From NCBI GenBank assembly GCA_019155185.1, contig CM032805.1:2784239-2848238 (forward strand): a DNA stretch of 64,000 nt, given 5' to 3'. Below are positions 32,471 to 45,925 of the stretch, piece by piece (positions within the stretch are counted from its first letter, which is position 1; each line of letters starts with the position of its first letter). A program made the translations under genes and the position numbers. This DNA is from Beaufortia kweichowensis (taxonomy: Eukaryota > Chordata > Actinopteri > Cypriniformes > Gastromyzontidae). A model generated the notes under the pieces. The model did not search any database. It was given only the letters and a program-made list of their open reading frames with translations, and was not told the DNA's origin.

Positions 32471-35400
32471 GACAGTGTCAATAAAATATTCATGTTTTTA
32501 ATGATCTCTCTAAACACGACTCTTAAGCAAGAAAACCTGGTGTTACCCTCACAGAAGGGCACTAAATCTCTCTCTCGTTCTTTCTCCTTCTCTGTTCTCT
32601 GTTTGTGGAATAATCTCACTAACACAATCCGTTCTGCCACATCCCTCACCTCCTTTAAGAAACAGTTAAAAACACACCTCTTCCACCAACACCTGACATC
32701 ATAAAAAAACTTTTTTCTTTCCTCTACAGGTACTTATCTAGCACTGCAAAACATTGTAAACTTAGGAAAGCACTTCTTAGTACTATTGTTGCCTCTTTTG
32801 ATGTGTCGCTTCATTGTCTCCTAATATTTGTAAGTTTCGCTCTGGATAAAAGTGTCAGCTAAATGCCTAAATGTAAATGTAATACACAATACCATGAAAG
32901 AGAGATTTGTGTTTGATTTGACTTTATATATCCTACAAATTCTAATGTTTCTTTTTTTAAACTGATTGTGTTTAACTAAACCTCAGTGTATGTGACTATC
33001 AGAGAGATGATCTTACTCCAGTTTCTCCAGTTTACAGTCAGGATTCTCCAGTACATCAGAGATCAGTTTCACTCCTGAATCTCCAAGATAATTATCAGAC
33101 AGATCCAGATGTTTCAGGTGTGAGTTTGGGTTTGATCTCAGAGCTGAAGTCAAATCAACACAACCTTTATCTGTGATATCACAACATCTCAACCTGTAGA
33201 GAACAATAACACACACTTTACTCTCTCAGTTTGTCACACAAAACACAGTGTTTGATGTCCCAAACTACATAGAAATATTAAAAGTCAGATATTATAACTC
33301 TTAATGCATCTAATTAATCTCTAATATAAACTGTTTTATCAATTTGATTGTGATTAATAAATGATATTTATTTATAAAACTCTATAATTAACTCTGATAT
33401 ACATTTTTGTGTTTAAGATGACAGTGTTTAAAGATCAATTGTAGTGATTTTATATAAACATTATTATTGTGTGTGTCAGACAGTGTCAATAAAATATTCA
33501 TGTTTTTAATAATCTCTCTAAACACGACTCTTAAGAAAGAAAACCTCTTAATACACAATACCATCAAAGAGAGATTTGTGTTTGATTTGACTTTATATAT
33601 CCTACAAATTCTAATGTTTCTTTTTTTGAAACTGTTTGTGTTTAACTAAACCTCAGTGTATGTGACTATCAGAGAGATGATCTTACTCCAGTTTCTCCAG
33701 TTTACAGTCAGGATTCTCCAGTACATCAGAGATCAGTTTCACTCCTAAATCTCCAAGATTATTATGAGTCAGATCCAGATGTTTCAGATGTGAGTTTGGG
33801 TTTGATCTCAGAGCTGAAGTCAAAGCAAAACAACCTTCATCTGTGATTTTACACCATCTCAACCTGTAGAGAACAATAACACACACTTTACTCTCTCAGT
33901 TTGTCACACAAAACACAGTGTTTGATGTCCCAAACTACATAGAAATATTAAAAGACAGATATTATAACTCTTGATGCATCTAATTACTCTCTAATATAAA
34001 CTGTTTTATCAGTTTGATTGTGATTAATAAATGATATTTATTTATAAAACTCTAAAATTAGAAAGTTTCAATCAGAGCAGAGCTCAACATTATTATTCAT
34101 GACCCTTCCAAATAAGGTAATAACAGACCTTTTCATTTTAGGGACAAATCCAAAGGGTTGTAAATGGACATGTAAAACTGTTTATGGATCATTTTTGCAC
34201 TTAATAAAGCCACATACCTTCTATGTGGATATCTGAGAACAATTGAACATATTGTATCAATGCTTTCTATGGGACCTTTAAGGAAACATTTGTCATTTTG
34301 GAATGACATGAATGCAAAAATATGAATTATAATAATGTGTTTCTGACTACAACAGAATATAAAATATAAATGTTAAAGTTTGTCAAAAAATGTAATAAAC
34401 ATTTCAGTTTCATTACACAACTTGACATGAAATATAATTAGTTATTAAATTATAAAGCCTGACCCTCAAAACTATGGACTCAATTTTGAGATTCGTAAAA
34501 CTAGCTAATTAATTACAAAATAAAAAAGCGTATTAATTACAACATAAAAGATACAAAAACAAATCTGAGCTAGATATAAAAAATAAAATTATTACTGTTG
34601 AGTTTATGTCTATTAGTTTATTTAAATACATCAACATGATGTTTTTATCTAGTGTTTTGTTTCAATGCTTAAAGAATTCTTAGTGTGTGAATAATCAGAG
34701 AAAACACATGAAAACACTGAAGACTAAACTCTGCATGACATCTGCAGTACTAAAGATTTGTGAGACTTTTCTTCATGAATAATATTTGAAGAGTAAAGTT
34801 GTTCACACTTACTGAACTGATCTGGATTCACAAATCACAGGCAGCAGCTTCTTCAGAACTTTCAGTGTTTCAGCTTTGTCTTCTCCTTCAACAAAATCAT
34901 TCATATTAAACTCCTTCAGCTCCTGTTCTGATGTCAACAACACAAAAACTACAGCTGACCACTGAGATGAAGAGAGTTTAGCTTTTTTATTGTTCCTGAT
35001 TTCAGATAATGTTGAATTTCCTCCACTAGTGAATGATCACCCAGTTCATTCAGACAGTGAAACAGATTGATGGATTTCTCTGATGAGTGAATCTCACTGA
35101 TCTTCTTCTTGATATACTCGACTGTTTTCTCATTGCTGTTGGAGCTTCTTACTGTCTGTGTCATCAGAACTTGTAGAAGATTCTGATTAGACTCCAGTGA
35201 CAAACCCAGAAGAAAACGAAGAAAAAGATCCAGATGTCCATTTTTACTCTGTAAAGCTTCATCTACAGCTCTCTGATACAGATCAGATATTGAAACTTTC
35301 TTTCCATGATTTGCTTTCCTAGTTTTATTAAACACATATGTGTTGTTGTTTGTAAAGGAGAGATGAGCATATAGAGCTGCTAGATGTTCCTGAATGCTCA

Positions 35401-37318
35401 GATGAACAAAGCAGTAAACTTTCCCCTGATACAAGCCAAACTCCTCTCTGAAGATCTGAGTACACAATCCTGAATACACTGATGCTTCTGTTACATCAAT
35501 GTCACACTCTCTCAGGTCTTCCTCATAGAAGATCAGATTGCCTTTCACAAGCTGCTCAAAAGCCAGTTTGCCCAGTTTCAAGATCATGTCTTCATCCTTC
35601 ACTTTCTTCTCATAGTCCTTCTGATGTTTGATGTTTGTCTGAATGATCAGGAAGTGTGTGTACATTTGAGTGAGAGTCTTGGGGATCTCTTCAGTCTCTG
35701 TTTCACTCATCATTCTCTCTAGAACAGTGACTGAAATCCAGCAGAACACTGGGATGTGACACATGATGTAGAGACTCCTGGATGACTTCAGGTGTGAGAT
35801 GATTCTGTTGGACAGACTCTCATCACTGATTCTCTTTCTGAAGTATTCCTCCTTCTGTGGGTCATTGAATCCTCGTACCTCTGTGACTCGATCAACACAC
35901 ACAGAGGGATGAGATCAGCTGCTGCTGGTCTGGAGGTGATCCAGATGAGAGCAGAGGAAACAGATTCCCCTTGATGAGGTTTATCAGCAGCACGTCCACT
36001 GAGACTGATGCACTTACATCACACAACATCTCACTGCTGTGAAAATCCAGAGACACACGACACTCATCCAAACCATCAAAGATGAACAACACTTTATATT
36101 CAGCACTGAAGATTTCCATTTCTTTTGTCTCTGGGAAGAAAAGATGAAGAAGATCTAAAAGACTGAGTGTTTTGTTCTTCATCAGATTGATCTCTCTGAA
36201 AAGGAAGTTAGAATATGAGGTGAACGTCCTGATTCTCTTTCTCTTCAGCCCAGTCCAGAATGAACTTCTGCACAGAGACTGTTTTCCAATGCCAGCGACT
36301 CCTTTGTCAGCACACTTCTGATGGGTTTGTCTTGTTCAGGTAAACCTTTAAAGATGTCTTTGCATTTGATTGGTGTTTCCTCTGTTGCTGTTCTTCTGGA
36401 TTGTGTCTCAATCTGTCTCACCTCATGTTCATTACTGATCTGTCCACTTTCACTCTCTGTGATGAACAGCTCTGTGTAGATCTCATTCAGCTGTGTTGAC
36501 TTGATCTCTCATTTGATGTTCCTTCATACAAACACTTAAACTTCTCTCTCAGATGTGATCTGAATCTTTTGAGGACTTCAGAAAGATCAGACTTATGGCT
36601 GTAAAGATAAAATACCAGATTATGACACAAGTTAAAGAAGTTAATGTATAGAGCAAAACTGCTTATGTTTTGCATTATAACACCAGATATATTAAGAGGA
36701 TTCATGACATGTTATTGATTTAAAGTGTTTCTTAGTATTGTGTTTCTAGCATCTAAAACAAACAAAATAAAATCCTGTGATTTACCTGAAAACAGGACAT
36801 GTGTTTTTATTGAAGTTTTGTGGTTGATTGTCAGACTGATGAAACATCATCCTCTTACAGACGGGTTCAGGTATGAGTCGTCTAGATAAGACAATTGAAA
36901 ACCAAGAATCAGACACTTTAAGTGGGTTGTATTTTATTACTTTGTTATTTTAGTTTTTTATTTTTGTTGTAAATATAACTTATTAAAAGAAAAACTTACT
37001 TAAGATTTTTCATTTACAGTATAATAATACAAAAACTGTACATTTAACTGGAGTGTTTGTGTAGATGTATCTCTCTGTGTGAACATGTACTAAAATTAAG
37101 ATAAAACCAAACAATCACAAGAACTTAGGAATTCACCTATTTTACAAAATACATGATCATATAAAATGTTTTTTTATTTTCATTTTTATAATCATATTTT
37201 ATACCTTTGATCAGGACATTTATCTTCACTCTTAAAAGTTCAGTGGTGGCTTGATAGACCGTCACTCTTCATAGACACACAGCTGAACTCTGGATCTGAT
37301 CTCTTCTGATGAACTGAA
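32009..37318 (-). CDS. fish NLR (FISNA-NACHT-LRR), NLRC3/NLRP12-like, probably frameshifted
   Basis: Exons on the minus strand: 37205-37318+ (cut by the assembly gap; RSDPEFSCVSMKSD), 36786-36891 (RLIPEPVCKRMMFHQ), a large 34813-36598 exon, and LRR exons 33687-33863, 33017-33193 and 32009-32185 (177 bp each, two repeats per exon). The large exon carries FISNA (QLNEIYTELFITESESGQIS), Walker A (VAGIGK), Walker B (VLFIFDGLDECR) and the winged-helix part (GFNDPQKEEYFRKRI). Such proteins are intracellular innate-immune sensors. Single-base losses shift the frame near 36515, at two A runs near 36290-36310, at C runs near 35965 and 35910, and near 34990. Each would be repaired by one base, so it is either a recent pseudogene or an assembly error. 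No B30.2 exon is present. Confidence 0.8.
32540..32880 (+). mobile_element. L2 LINE 3' tail in an NLR intron
   Basis: A 341 bp insertion absent from the equivalent introns at 33535-33545 and 42125-42135. It matches 45010-45365 (CCTCACAGAAGGGCACTAAA through GCTAAATGCCTAAATGTAAA). Confidence 0.85.
34063..34280. mobile_element. partial copy of the TTAAAGGTG MITE
   Basis: Matches the right-hand third of 42453-43032, including GACCCTTCCAAATAAGGTAA and an end near TTTCTATGGGACCTTTAAGG. The left part is replaced by short sequence (TAGAAAGTTTC). Confidence 0.7.
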
Positions 37319-37418
37319 NNNNNNNNNNNNNNNNNNNNNNNNNNNNNNNNNNNNNNNNNNNNNNNNNNNNNNNNNNNNNNNNNNNNNNNNNNNNNNNNNN
37401 NNNNNNNNNNNNNNNNNN
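37319..37418. other. assembly gap of 100 N
   Basis: Exactly 100 N, the usual placeholder for a gap of unknown length. It interrupts the 5' part of the NLR gene. Confidence 0.99.
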
Positions 37419-38740
37419 CGTTAGACATTTCTAAAAATGGATTACTGTATGGGACAAGATGTACAGTAATTATTAGTACAAAACTTTCTTTGAATGCTTA
37501 TAAGCATTTCTTTAATTTTGAAAACTGTTAATAGTAACAATATTATTAATAATACTAATAAAAGCATAAAAGTGCAGGGGCAACCAGCCAGCAGCATTCT
37601 GTAAACATTTTGTAAAACTTTAAGTAGTAAATAACAACTATAGCAAGAAAAGAACAAATAATAAACAAATAAGCATTTAGATGTATTTACACACTGTTAA
37701 ATGCTGCTCAAAGTGACATGTAATGTTTTAACATGCAGCACCTAATGCATAAATAATGTTTTGACATTTTAAACATAAAACATTAAATACTGATATTTGA
37801 GATTATTGAAAATTTAAAAACAAGTATTTTCTTACTCATACAGTCGAGTAGTATGATATATTTTTATGATATATGCATATGATTATATGAAATATTTTAT
37901 ATGCACATGGTGTATTTGTATTACACAAATAGAATGATATCTTAAATGAACACTAAAGCACTAGAGCACATATATGGCATGTAAAGAGCACACACACATA
38001 GAGTAAAGAACTCAGTGGTACTAGGAACATAAAGGTACAGAATAACACCACTGGGTATGCAGGTACCAAGCACGAACATAGAAGGCATGTGCTGACACTG
38101 CACATAATGTTAACATGTTGATATATGCAGAAATATGTATATGATATAACACTAAAACACTAATCCAGGGTTGCCTTGCCACCATTATACTATAAGAACA
38201 GAAAAATAAGAAACCAAGGGGCAGGCCTAAAAGGAATAATCCAATAAGAAAAGATAATAGTAGCAGAGCAAGGAAAGGGGATGACTAAAGAGAAAAGGTA
38301 AATCATTTGTCACAAAGAAATGGAATAAAGTGAGGAGTCAGAGACTGTAAGATCAGATGCTTTTGGATGTTCTTTGGATGTTCATTGGTATCTCAGCTTT
38401 GTTGGCTTGAGCAATAAAGTTTGACTTTTGGCACCTAGAACCTTCTTTTCTTAGTGATTCTTTGGATAGTAAGGGATTATTTTCCACAACAGTAGTAGAA
38501 CATTATTATTAATAGTACAATAGGCTAAATTAAGTTTTATTGACACTAGCTTAACTCACATGCTGCTGATCCAAGTAAACTCCGTTAAAGTCAGACAATG
38601 GACGAAATGAGTGATGTCGAAAAGGAAGAACATGTCTAGACATGCCCATGTTGAACTTTATTTGGAAGGAGCTTGGTCATGTAATCCAACCAATCAGCAC
38701 GGAGAGGTGTCTATAAATAGCTGTTCCTCTCTCAGTCCAG
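37419..38740. other. AT-rich region, possible retroelement LTR near the end
   Basis: No coding sequence is seen. 38390-38495 has AGCAATAAAGTTTGACTTTT followed by CTTCTTTTCTTAGTGATTC and ends TTTTCCACAACA, a layout like the R-U5 end of a retroviral LTR. The start and target duplication could not be set. Confidence 0.35.
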
Positions 38741-38741
38741 T

Positions 38742-38805
38742 GGGGGTATAGCTCAGTGGTAGAGCATTTGAGGCAGCTCAAAGGTCCCTGGTTCAAATCC
38801 ATGGT
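38742..38805 (+). pseudogene. truncated tRNA-Cys
   Basis: GGGGGTATAGCTCAGTGGTA and AGGTCCCTGGTTCAAATCCA are tRNA-Cys blocks. The anticodon arm is short by one base and altered (TTTGAGGCAGCTCAA), and the 3' acceptor strand is replaced by the dispersed repeat that starts at 38806. Confidence 0.7.
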
Positions 38806-38989
38806 TCAAGTTCAAGTTTATTTGTATAGCGCTTTAACAATGTAGCACTGTTTCAAAGCAGCTTTACAACAGAATAAACAGAATGACAAGCAGGAAATAT
38901 AAGAGCTAATTTAATATCTAATATCAGCAGTCTCCTAGTGAGCACTCCAACACAGCGACGGTGGCAAGGAACCCAAACTCCATTAATGA

Positions 38990-39031
<42 letters not shown>

Positions 39032-39990
39032 AGAAAAAACCTTGGGAGAACCCAGACTCACTTGGAGGGTCATTTCTCCTCTGACACAGCTGCAGTCAGT
39101 AGTTTGATAAAAATTATTTGATTTAAAAGTCGGTACTAAATTTACTAGAGTTTGAAGCCGTAGGTCTGATTTTGAGTTGATCTGCATTATTAGTTGTGAT
39201 TGAATTTAACAATGTGTTTGTGTGTATGGTAAACTAGGTAGTAGTTAAAGAGATTATAGTATACAGTAAAGGATTGTTTAGCTGGGGATGACTGAATTGA
39301 CTGAGTGCAATGAAAAAGCAGTAGTTAATTAGTCAAAAAGTTAAATAGTTAAAGAGATTAGCATAAATACTGTTTAGCATTATCATTAATGTAGTAACTA
39401 GCATTAGCATTAGCTATAATGAGAGCAGGTTCTCCTTCTGACAGATCCAACATCAGGTCAGGGTATGGACTGGATGCAACCTCGAATAAGAAGAAACAAA
39501 CATACTGAGAGCAAAATACTGTTTCACACCCTTAGATGCAACAAGTACATCAGATGGTTAGGGAAGCGTTCGGTTCGGTTGGCCTAATTAATGCAGCCTA
39601 ACAATCCTTTAGGATTGTGTTATAAACTGTTGGACTATGTGTATGTTATGTTAAAGAGATAGGTCTTTAAACTAGATTTAAACTGAGAGAGTGTGTCTGC
39701 CTCCGCTTAAGCACTAGGAAGACTATTCCAAAGTTTAGGTGCTAAATAGGAGAATGATCTACCACCACTACTTGATTTAGAAACTCCAAAGGTAGGTATT
39801 ACCTAGGTATTACCAAAAGGCCAGAGTCCTGAGAGCGTAATGGGCGTGAGGAACTGTAATGTATTAGGAGTTCACTCAGGTACTGAGGAGCTAAACCATG
39901 TAGAGCCTTAAGGCGTTTCTTTTTAATAAAAAACATAAAATCATAAATCGTACCAAATCAAGCTTTTAAAGTTTATAGTTTATCATAACA
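38806..39990 (+). repeat. long dispersed fish repeat with an AT microsatellite
   Basis: It starts CAAGTTTATTTGTATAGCGC and TTTCAAAGCAGCTTTACAAC, and contains GGTGGCAAGGAACCCAAACT, CCTTGGGAGAACCCAGACTC and, near 39835-39915, GGAACTGTAATGTATTAGGAG and a CCATGTAGAGCC block. An (AT)n tract sits at 38993-39029. These blocks match my memory of a common teleost interspersed repeat. No protein is encoded. Confidence 0.6.
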
Positions 39991-41603
39991 TTTAACCACG
40001 CACAATAACGTATTGTTGGGACATTTTGTGTGTATTTGTATTTTTACCTGGCAAAACCAACTCGCATGTATCACAAGCTCCCACGCTCTGGATTTTTATT
40101 TATGTCTCTGTATATGATTTTAGATGGGTCATACAACTCTGGAAATCCATTACACTTAAACGATCTTCTCCATTTTAACTGTCCGTTATAAGTTCAGTTA
40201 AAAGTTCTATGATTGGTTGTTAATAATCTGTTCTCTGATTGGTTAAAGCCGATGCGCTGCCGCTCACAAAAGTGTGAGGTGTTATTGTGTCATCAGTCGT
40301 GTTGATTGTGTGTCTGTGATGTCACTATGATGTCATCTTCATATTCACCATCGGCTGATACTGAAAATCACACAGACATCTACCACCTTTAAGGATTGAA
40401 AATAAAACACAAAACAGTCACATAACAGAACATTATTATTATCAGATCAAGAGATATCTGCACAGGTGAACACTTTTCAATTCTGGTAAATCTCAATCAT
40501 CAGTCATGTAATCTAGTTTATTATCCTGTGGGTGAACTGTAAAGTGTTTGCTGTTGATCAGTGATGTCACACCTCACTACACTCAAACAGAGTGTGACAT
40601 CACAGGTGTGTGTTTACAGTCATTTAACAACTGCTTTAAACACGCGCGTGCAAGATATATTGTTTGCCATATTATCAATATTGTTGTTTTAAAGCAAAAT
40701 CATATTATCCAGTATATCCAAATAGTCACTTGCTTCAAATACTGCGTGTGCATTCTAAACGTGATGTAGAAGCACATTGGATTGTGCTGTAAGTTATTTA
40801 ACGGCTTATAAATATTAATAGCATTTAAGCCAGAGATGGCGCTCTCTGTCTCAGTGCAGACGAGCTCAAGTAATACCAATACACAGTGCGGATAGCCGCG
40901 AGGTGAAGACATGTTACTCGAGGAGTTATTTAGTGTTTTCCTCACAAATACAGTCATTTCGAAGAATAAATCCTAATCGAATTTACAGCTTCGGTGGGAA
41001 CGAGCTTCATGTAGAATGAGAGAGAAGCACGTGAAGCGAGCCAGTCAACTTAAAACAGTAGCAACAAAAGAGCAACACAACTAACTTAAAAATCATCAAA
41101 ATCATCTAAAACACAATAATCACACCCAGATTTTACAGCTAAAACCTGAAGAGTTGAAGTTAAAGAAAGATCTTTCAGTGAGTTAACTATTATAAACATG
41201 GCCTCACTTACACATAGATTCATTAAACAGTCATAAAAAGTCATAAAAATATCAAAGTAACATATTTTTGCCAATATTGCACACCCTAAACACCGACTTC
41301 TGTCTTCTGAAGTCACTTTTGTAAGTCAAGTTTTACTCCAAATAATACATTTTAATTCCAAATATGTTCATCTGTCTGAGGTTCATATCAGAAGTTGATC
41401 ATAAGCTTCAGATCTAACAGTTTAAAAATAACAAATGGCTTCAGTAGGTTGTAATATAGACACGCGTTAATTGTTAATATTAATTTGAATGATCTCTTGA
41501 ATAAGTGGGTCTTGTGGTTCTCTCACAAAATGTAATTTCATTTATTTCTAATAAGCTTTTATAGTTAAACTGTTGTTTCAATATTTAAATGAGCTTTACT
41601 CAC

Positions 41604-42442
41604 GCACTGACTCCAGTTTATAATGTGGATCATCTTTTAGATCAGAGATCAGTTTCCTCCTGAATCTCCAAGTTTATTCAGAATCAGATTCAGATGTTTC
41701 AGGTGTGAGTTTGGGTTTGATCTCAGAGCTGAAGTCAAAGCAACACAACCTTCATCTGTGATTTTACAACATCTCAACCTGTAGAGAACAATAACACACA
41801 ATTTACTCTCTCAGTTTGTCACACAAAACACAGTGTTTGATGTCCCAAACTACATAGAAATATTAAAAGACAGATATTATAACTCTTAATGCATCTAATT
41901 ACTCTCTAATATAAACTGTTTTATCAGTTTGATTGTGATTAATAAATGATATTTATTTATAAAACTCTATAATTAACTCTGATGTACATTTTTGTGTTTA
42001 AGATGACAGTGTTTAAAGATCAATTGTAGTGATTTCATATAAACATTATTATTGTGTGTGTCAGACAGTGTCAATAAAATATTCATGTTTTTAATGATCT
42101 CTCTAAACATGACTCTTAAGCAAGAAAACCTGTTAATACACAATACCATCAAAGAGAGATTTGCGTTTGATTTGACTTCATATATCCTACAAATTCTAAT
42201 GTTTCTTTTTAATCTGTTTGTGTTTAACTAAACCTCAGTGTATGTGACTATCAGAGAGATGATCTTACTCCAGTTTCTCCAGTTTCCAGTCAGGATTCTC
42301 CAGTACATCAGAGATCAGTTTCACTCCTGAATCTCCAAGATTATTATCAGACAGATTCAGATGTTTCACATGTGAGGGGTTTGATCTCAGAGCTGAAGTC
42401 AAAGAAACACAACCTTCATCTGTGATTTTACAACTACACAAC
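41604..42442 (-). pseudogene. NLR LRR exons without a NACHT exon
   Basis: Two LRR exons on the minus strand, 42269-42442 (174 bp) and 41604-41778 (175 bp), with AG/GT borders. They encode the same LRR pattern as copy 1 (LTSALRSNP, LENPDWKLEKLE). Indels break the 41604-41778 exon (TTTCCTCCTG for TTTCACTCCTG). FISNA and NACHT are missing; an L2 element occupies the region beyond. It cannot make an NLR alone. Confidence 0.75.
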
Positions 42443-42452
42443 CTGTAGAGAA

Positions 42453-43032
42453 ATTAAAGGTGTCATAGAATGAGAAACTGGATTTATTGAGGTATAGATG
42501 AATAATAATAGGTCTGTACATAGAAATGACATATCGAGTCTCAAACACTATTGTTTCCTCCTTCTTGTGTTAATCTCGTGCATGCTAAGGACCACTGAAA
42601 AATAGGCAAATCCCAGCTGCAACACAGATTGACGTTACAGTCGGTATATCGCCCCAGTATTGGCGATACCCGCTCATGTTCCAGTGCAGCCGGATGTGCA
42701 CAGCTGAATCATCTGAATTTCTGCAGATAGCGTTATTGTAAAGAACGAATCTCTCCGTCGTTCACTCCTGTAGCGATATGTTCACTATGTGAGCTACTGG
42801 AATGAGCCGTGCAAGTAAACAGCCAATCAGAGCAGAGCTCAACATTATTATTCATGACCCTTCCAAATAAGGTAATAATAGACCTTTTCATTTTAGGGAC
42901 AAATCCAAAGGGTTGTAAATGGACATGTAAAACTGTTTCTGGATCATTTCCTTAATAAAGCCACATACCTTCTATGTAGATATCAGAGAACAATTTAACA
43001 TATTGTATCAGTGCATTCTATGGCAACTTTAA
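42453..43032. mobile_element. TTAAAGGTG MITE (non-autonomous DNA element)
   Basis: Terminal inverted repeats are TTAAAGGTGTCATAGAATG and CATTCTATGGCAACTTTAA. The interior is non-coding. I recognise a family common in cyprinids. It sits in the intron upstream of LRR exon 42269-42442. Confidence 0.75.
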
Positions 43033-43994
43033 GGAAACATTTGTCATTTTGGAATGACATGAATGCAAGTAAAATGACAGAATATTTTCATTTTCAGTCG
43101 CTCAAAATATGAACTATAATAATGTGTTTCTGACTACAACAGATTATAAAATATAAATGTTAAAGTTTGTCAAAAATGTAATAAACATTTAAGTTTCATT
43201 ACACAGCTTGACATGAAATATAATTAGTTATTAAATTATAAAGCATGACCCTCAAAACTATGGACTCAATTTTGAGATTCATAAAACTGGCTAATTAATT
43301 ACAAAATAAAAAGCTTATGAATTACAACATAAAAGATACAAAACAAATCTGAGCTAGATATAAAAATAAAATTATTACTGTTGAGTTTTATGTATATTAG
43401 TTTATTTAAATATATCAACATGATGTTTTATCTAGTGTTTTGTTTCAATGCTTAAAGAATTCTTAGTGTGTGAATAATCAGAGAAAACACATGAAAACAC
43501 TGAAAACTCTGCATGACATCTGTAGTACTAAAGATTTGTGAGACTTTTCTTCATGAATAATATTAGATAATATATAATACTAGAGCAGGTGTCTTTTAAG
43601 CTACTAAACTAAAACTTAAACGATTTCAAACTGAAAAGCTTCAAACTTAAAGCTTTAAAACTGTTCCAAACTTTCTGGCTAGGCTGCCAACTTAAAGTTT
43701 TTCTACTAACTTTACTCATCTAGTTATTAAATGTAGTTTACTGTTAATTTTAATAGATGTATAATTAATAATAATAATAATAAATAATATCTAAATATTT
43801 CACTTCTAATAATTTTTTCACAGAAAAGCGATATAATTTTGTAAAGCTATTGTTAATATTAACTTGTCCTATATTACTCGGTTCAGTTTTGCCACTGTAT
43901 TTCTTTTGAAGGGCTTATTTTGGGAACACTATCCTAATCATAATCCCACCAAAACCACACACACTAACGTTTCTAATGCTGCCTTCACGTGCCT

Positions 43995-45375
43995 TCGAAT
44001 TTAAACTTAAACTAGAGCGAGCTGTTTTAATCAGGCTCTCACTGAGGCACTCGCGACGGGCAAAAGCTGAGTCTAAATCATCTGTCCTCATTTTGCTGGA
44101 TCTCTCTGCCTTTGACACAGTTAACCACCAGATCCTACTGACATCCCTCTCATCGCTAGGGATCACAGGTACCCCACTCGTGGTTTAAATCCTACCTCTC
44201 AGACAGGTCCTTGGGTGTCATGGAATGGGGCTGTCCAAAGCCCATCCAATGGCCACTGGTGTTCCTCAGGGATCTGTTCTTGCACCACTCCTCTTTCTAT
44301 CTAAACAACATCCCTGGGACCTATCATTCAATCACATGGCTTTGATTACCACTGCTATGCTGATGACACCCAGATTTTCTTCTCCTTCCAGCCAGATGGC
44401 CACAATAGCATCACGCATTGCAGCCTGCCTGAATGACATCTCATCTTGGATGACTAAACACCACCTTCAGCTAAACCTTGCCAAGACTGAGCTCCTGGTA
44501 CTTCCGGCCTCACCTGCAGCGCAACACAACCTCACAATTCAAATTGGCAACACAACCATCACACCATCTAAATCCGTTACCTTGGTGTAATCTTCAATGA
44601 CCTACCGAACACCTCTCAAGGATATCACGGTCTTGTAGATATGCACTCTACAACATCAGGAAGATCAGGCCATATCTCACAGAGCACACTGCCCAACTGC
44701 TAGTTCAAGCCCTGGTAATCTCCAGACTGGACTATTGCAATGCTCTTCTGGCCGGTCTTCCTGCACTAACAATCAAACCACTGCAGATGATACAGAACGC
44801 AGCAGCAAGACTTGTGTTCCAGGAGCCCAAAAGAGCACATGTCACACCACTCTTCATCTCTCCATTGGCTACGGTGGCTGCCCGCATTAAATTTAAATAA
44901 TTCATGCTAACATTTAAAACCATTACAAACTCTGCACCCTCATACTTTAACTCTCTTCTACATACCTACAACCCATCCAGAACCTTCACGCCAACGAACG
45001 AGCGTCGACTGGTGGTACCCTCACAGAAGGGCACTAAATCTCTCTCGCTCTTTCTCCTTCTCTGTCCCTGGCTTGTGGAATAATCTCCCTAAAGCAATCC
45101 GTTCTGCCACATCCCTCACCTCCAACAAGAAACAACTAAAACACACCTCTTCCACAAACACCTGACATCATAATATTAAAAAAATCTCCTTCTTTCCTCT
45201 ACAGGTATTTATCTAGCACTGCATTACTTTGTAAACTTAGAAAGCACAGTACCCAGTACTTCAGTACTATTGTTGCCGCTTTTGATGTGTCGCTTCATTG
45301 TCTCCTAATATTTGTAAGTCGCTTTGGATAAAAGCGCCAGCTAAATGCCTAAATGTAATGTAATGTAATGTAAAA
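43995..45375 (+). mobile_element. L2-clade LINE, 5'-truncated
   Basis: Reverse transcriptase blocks are ILLDLSAFDTVNHQILLTSL, SSLGITGTPL, SKAHPMATGVPQGSVLAPLL and ADDTQIF, spread over two or three frames because of frameshifts. Downstream, VISRLDYCNALLAGLP and IQNAAARLVF follow, then the 3' UTR and a TAATG tail at 45350-45372. It lacks the endonuclease half and cannot be active. Confidence 0.9.
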
Positions 45376-45925
45376 CGAGTTTCCTAGGTAAATATTGCTA
45401 ATTGATCATATTTCGATGCAATGAGCTCGAATCATCCGACTTCAGAAGTGAGATCAAATTTCCGAGGTTATTTGTGTGGCATGGCTGAGGCAGTAAAGTT
45501 ATGCGGATCATCTTATTTATAAACTACTACACATTTATTTTAAACAACACACTAAACGCCACTTTAGAATTAAAATTGTAATTAAACAGATTAAACGAGA
45601 GCGAGCTTCGCCTGTACTCACCAAGCAGCGAAGAACAGTGGGATTGAAAACCCGCTAGAATCGATGTCATGATTTAACGCCACTAACCAATGAGAAGAGT
45701 TGTAGGCGGACAAGATGTGCAGCCCCCCCAGATGCAACCCTCTCGATCTGCAGGCTGCATGGTGCTTCTCAGCAATTAAGCGTGACAATGTAAAAGGGTT
45801 GTAAGACACCCAAGAGGGCAGTGAAGGACAGAGTTCAACATTATTAATCATTATAACATTATTAATCAGTATTATATTATTAATCATTATTGAAGTATTA
45901 ATCATGATTTGCTTTCATATATTCA

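Larger units (their letters stand above)
40262..43563 (-). repeat. NLR duplication unit, copy 2
   Basis: Matches copy 1 from 30716 onward and ends at 43563 (TCTTCATGAATAATATT), just before the position of the NACHT exon border in copy 1 (34813). Confidence 0.8.
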
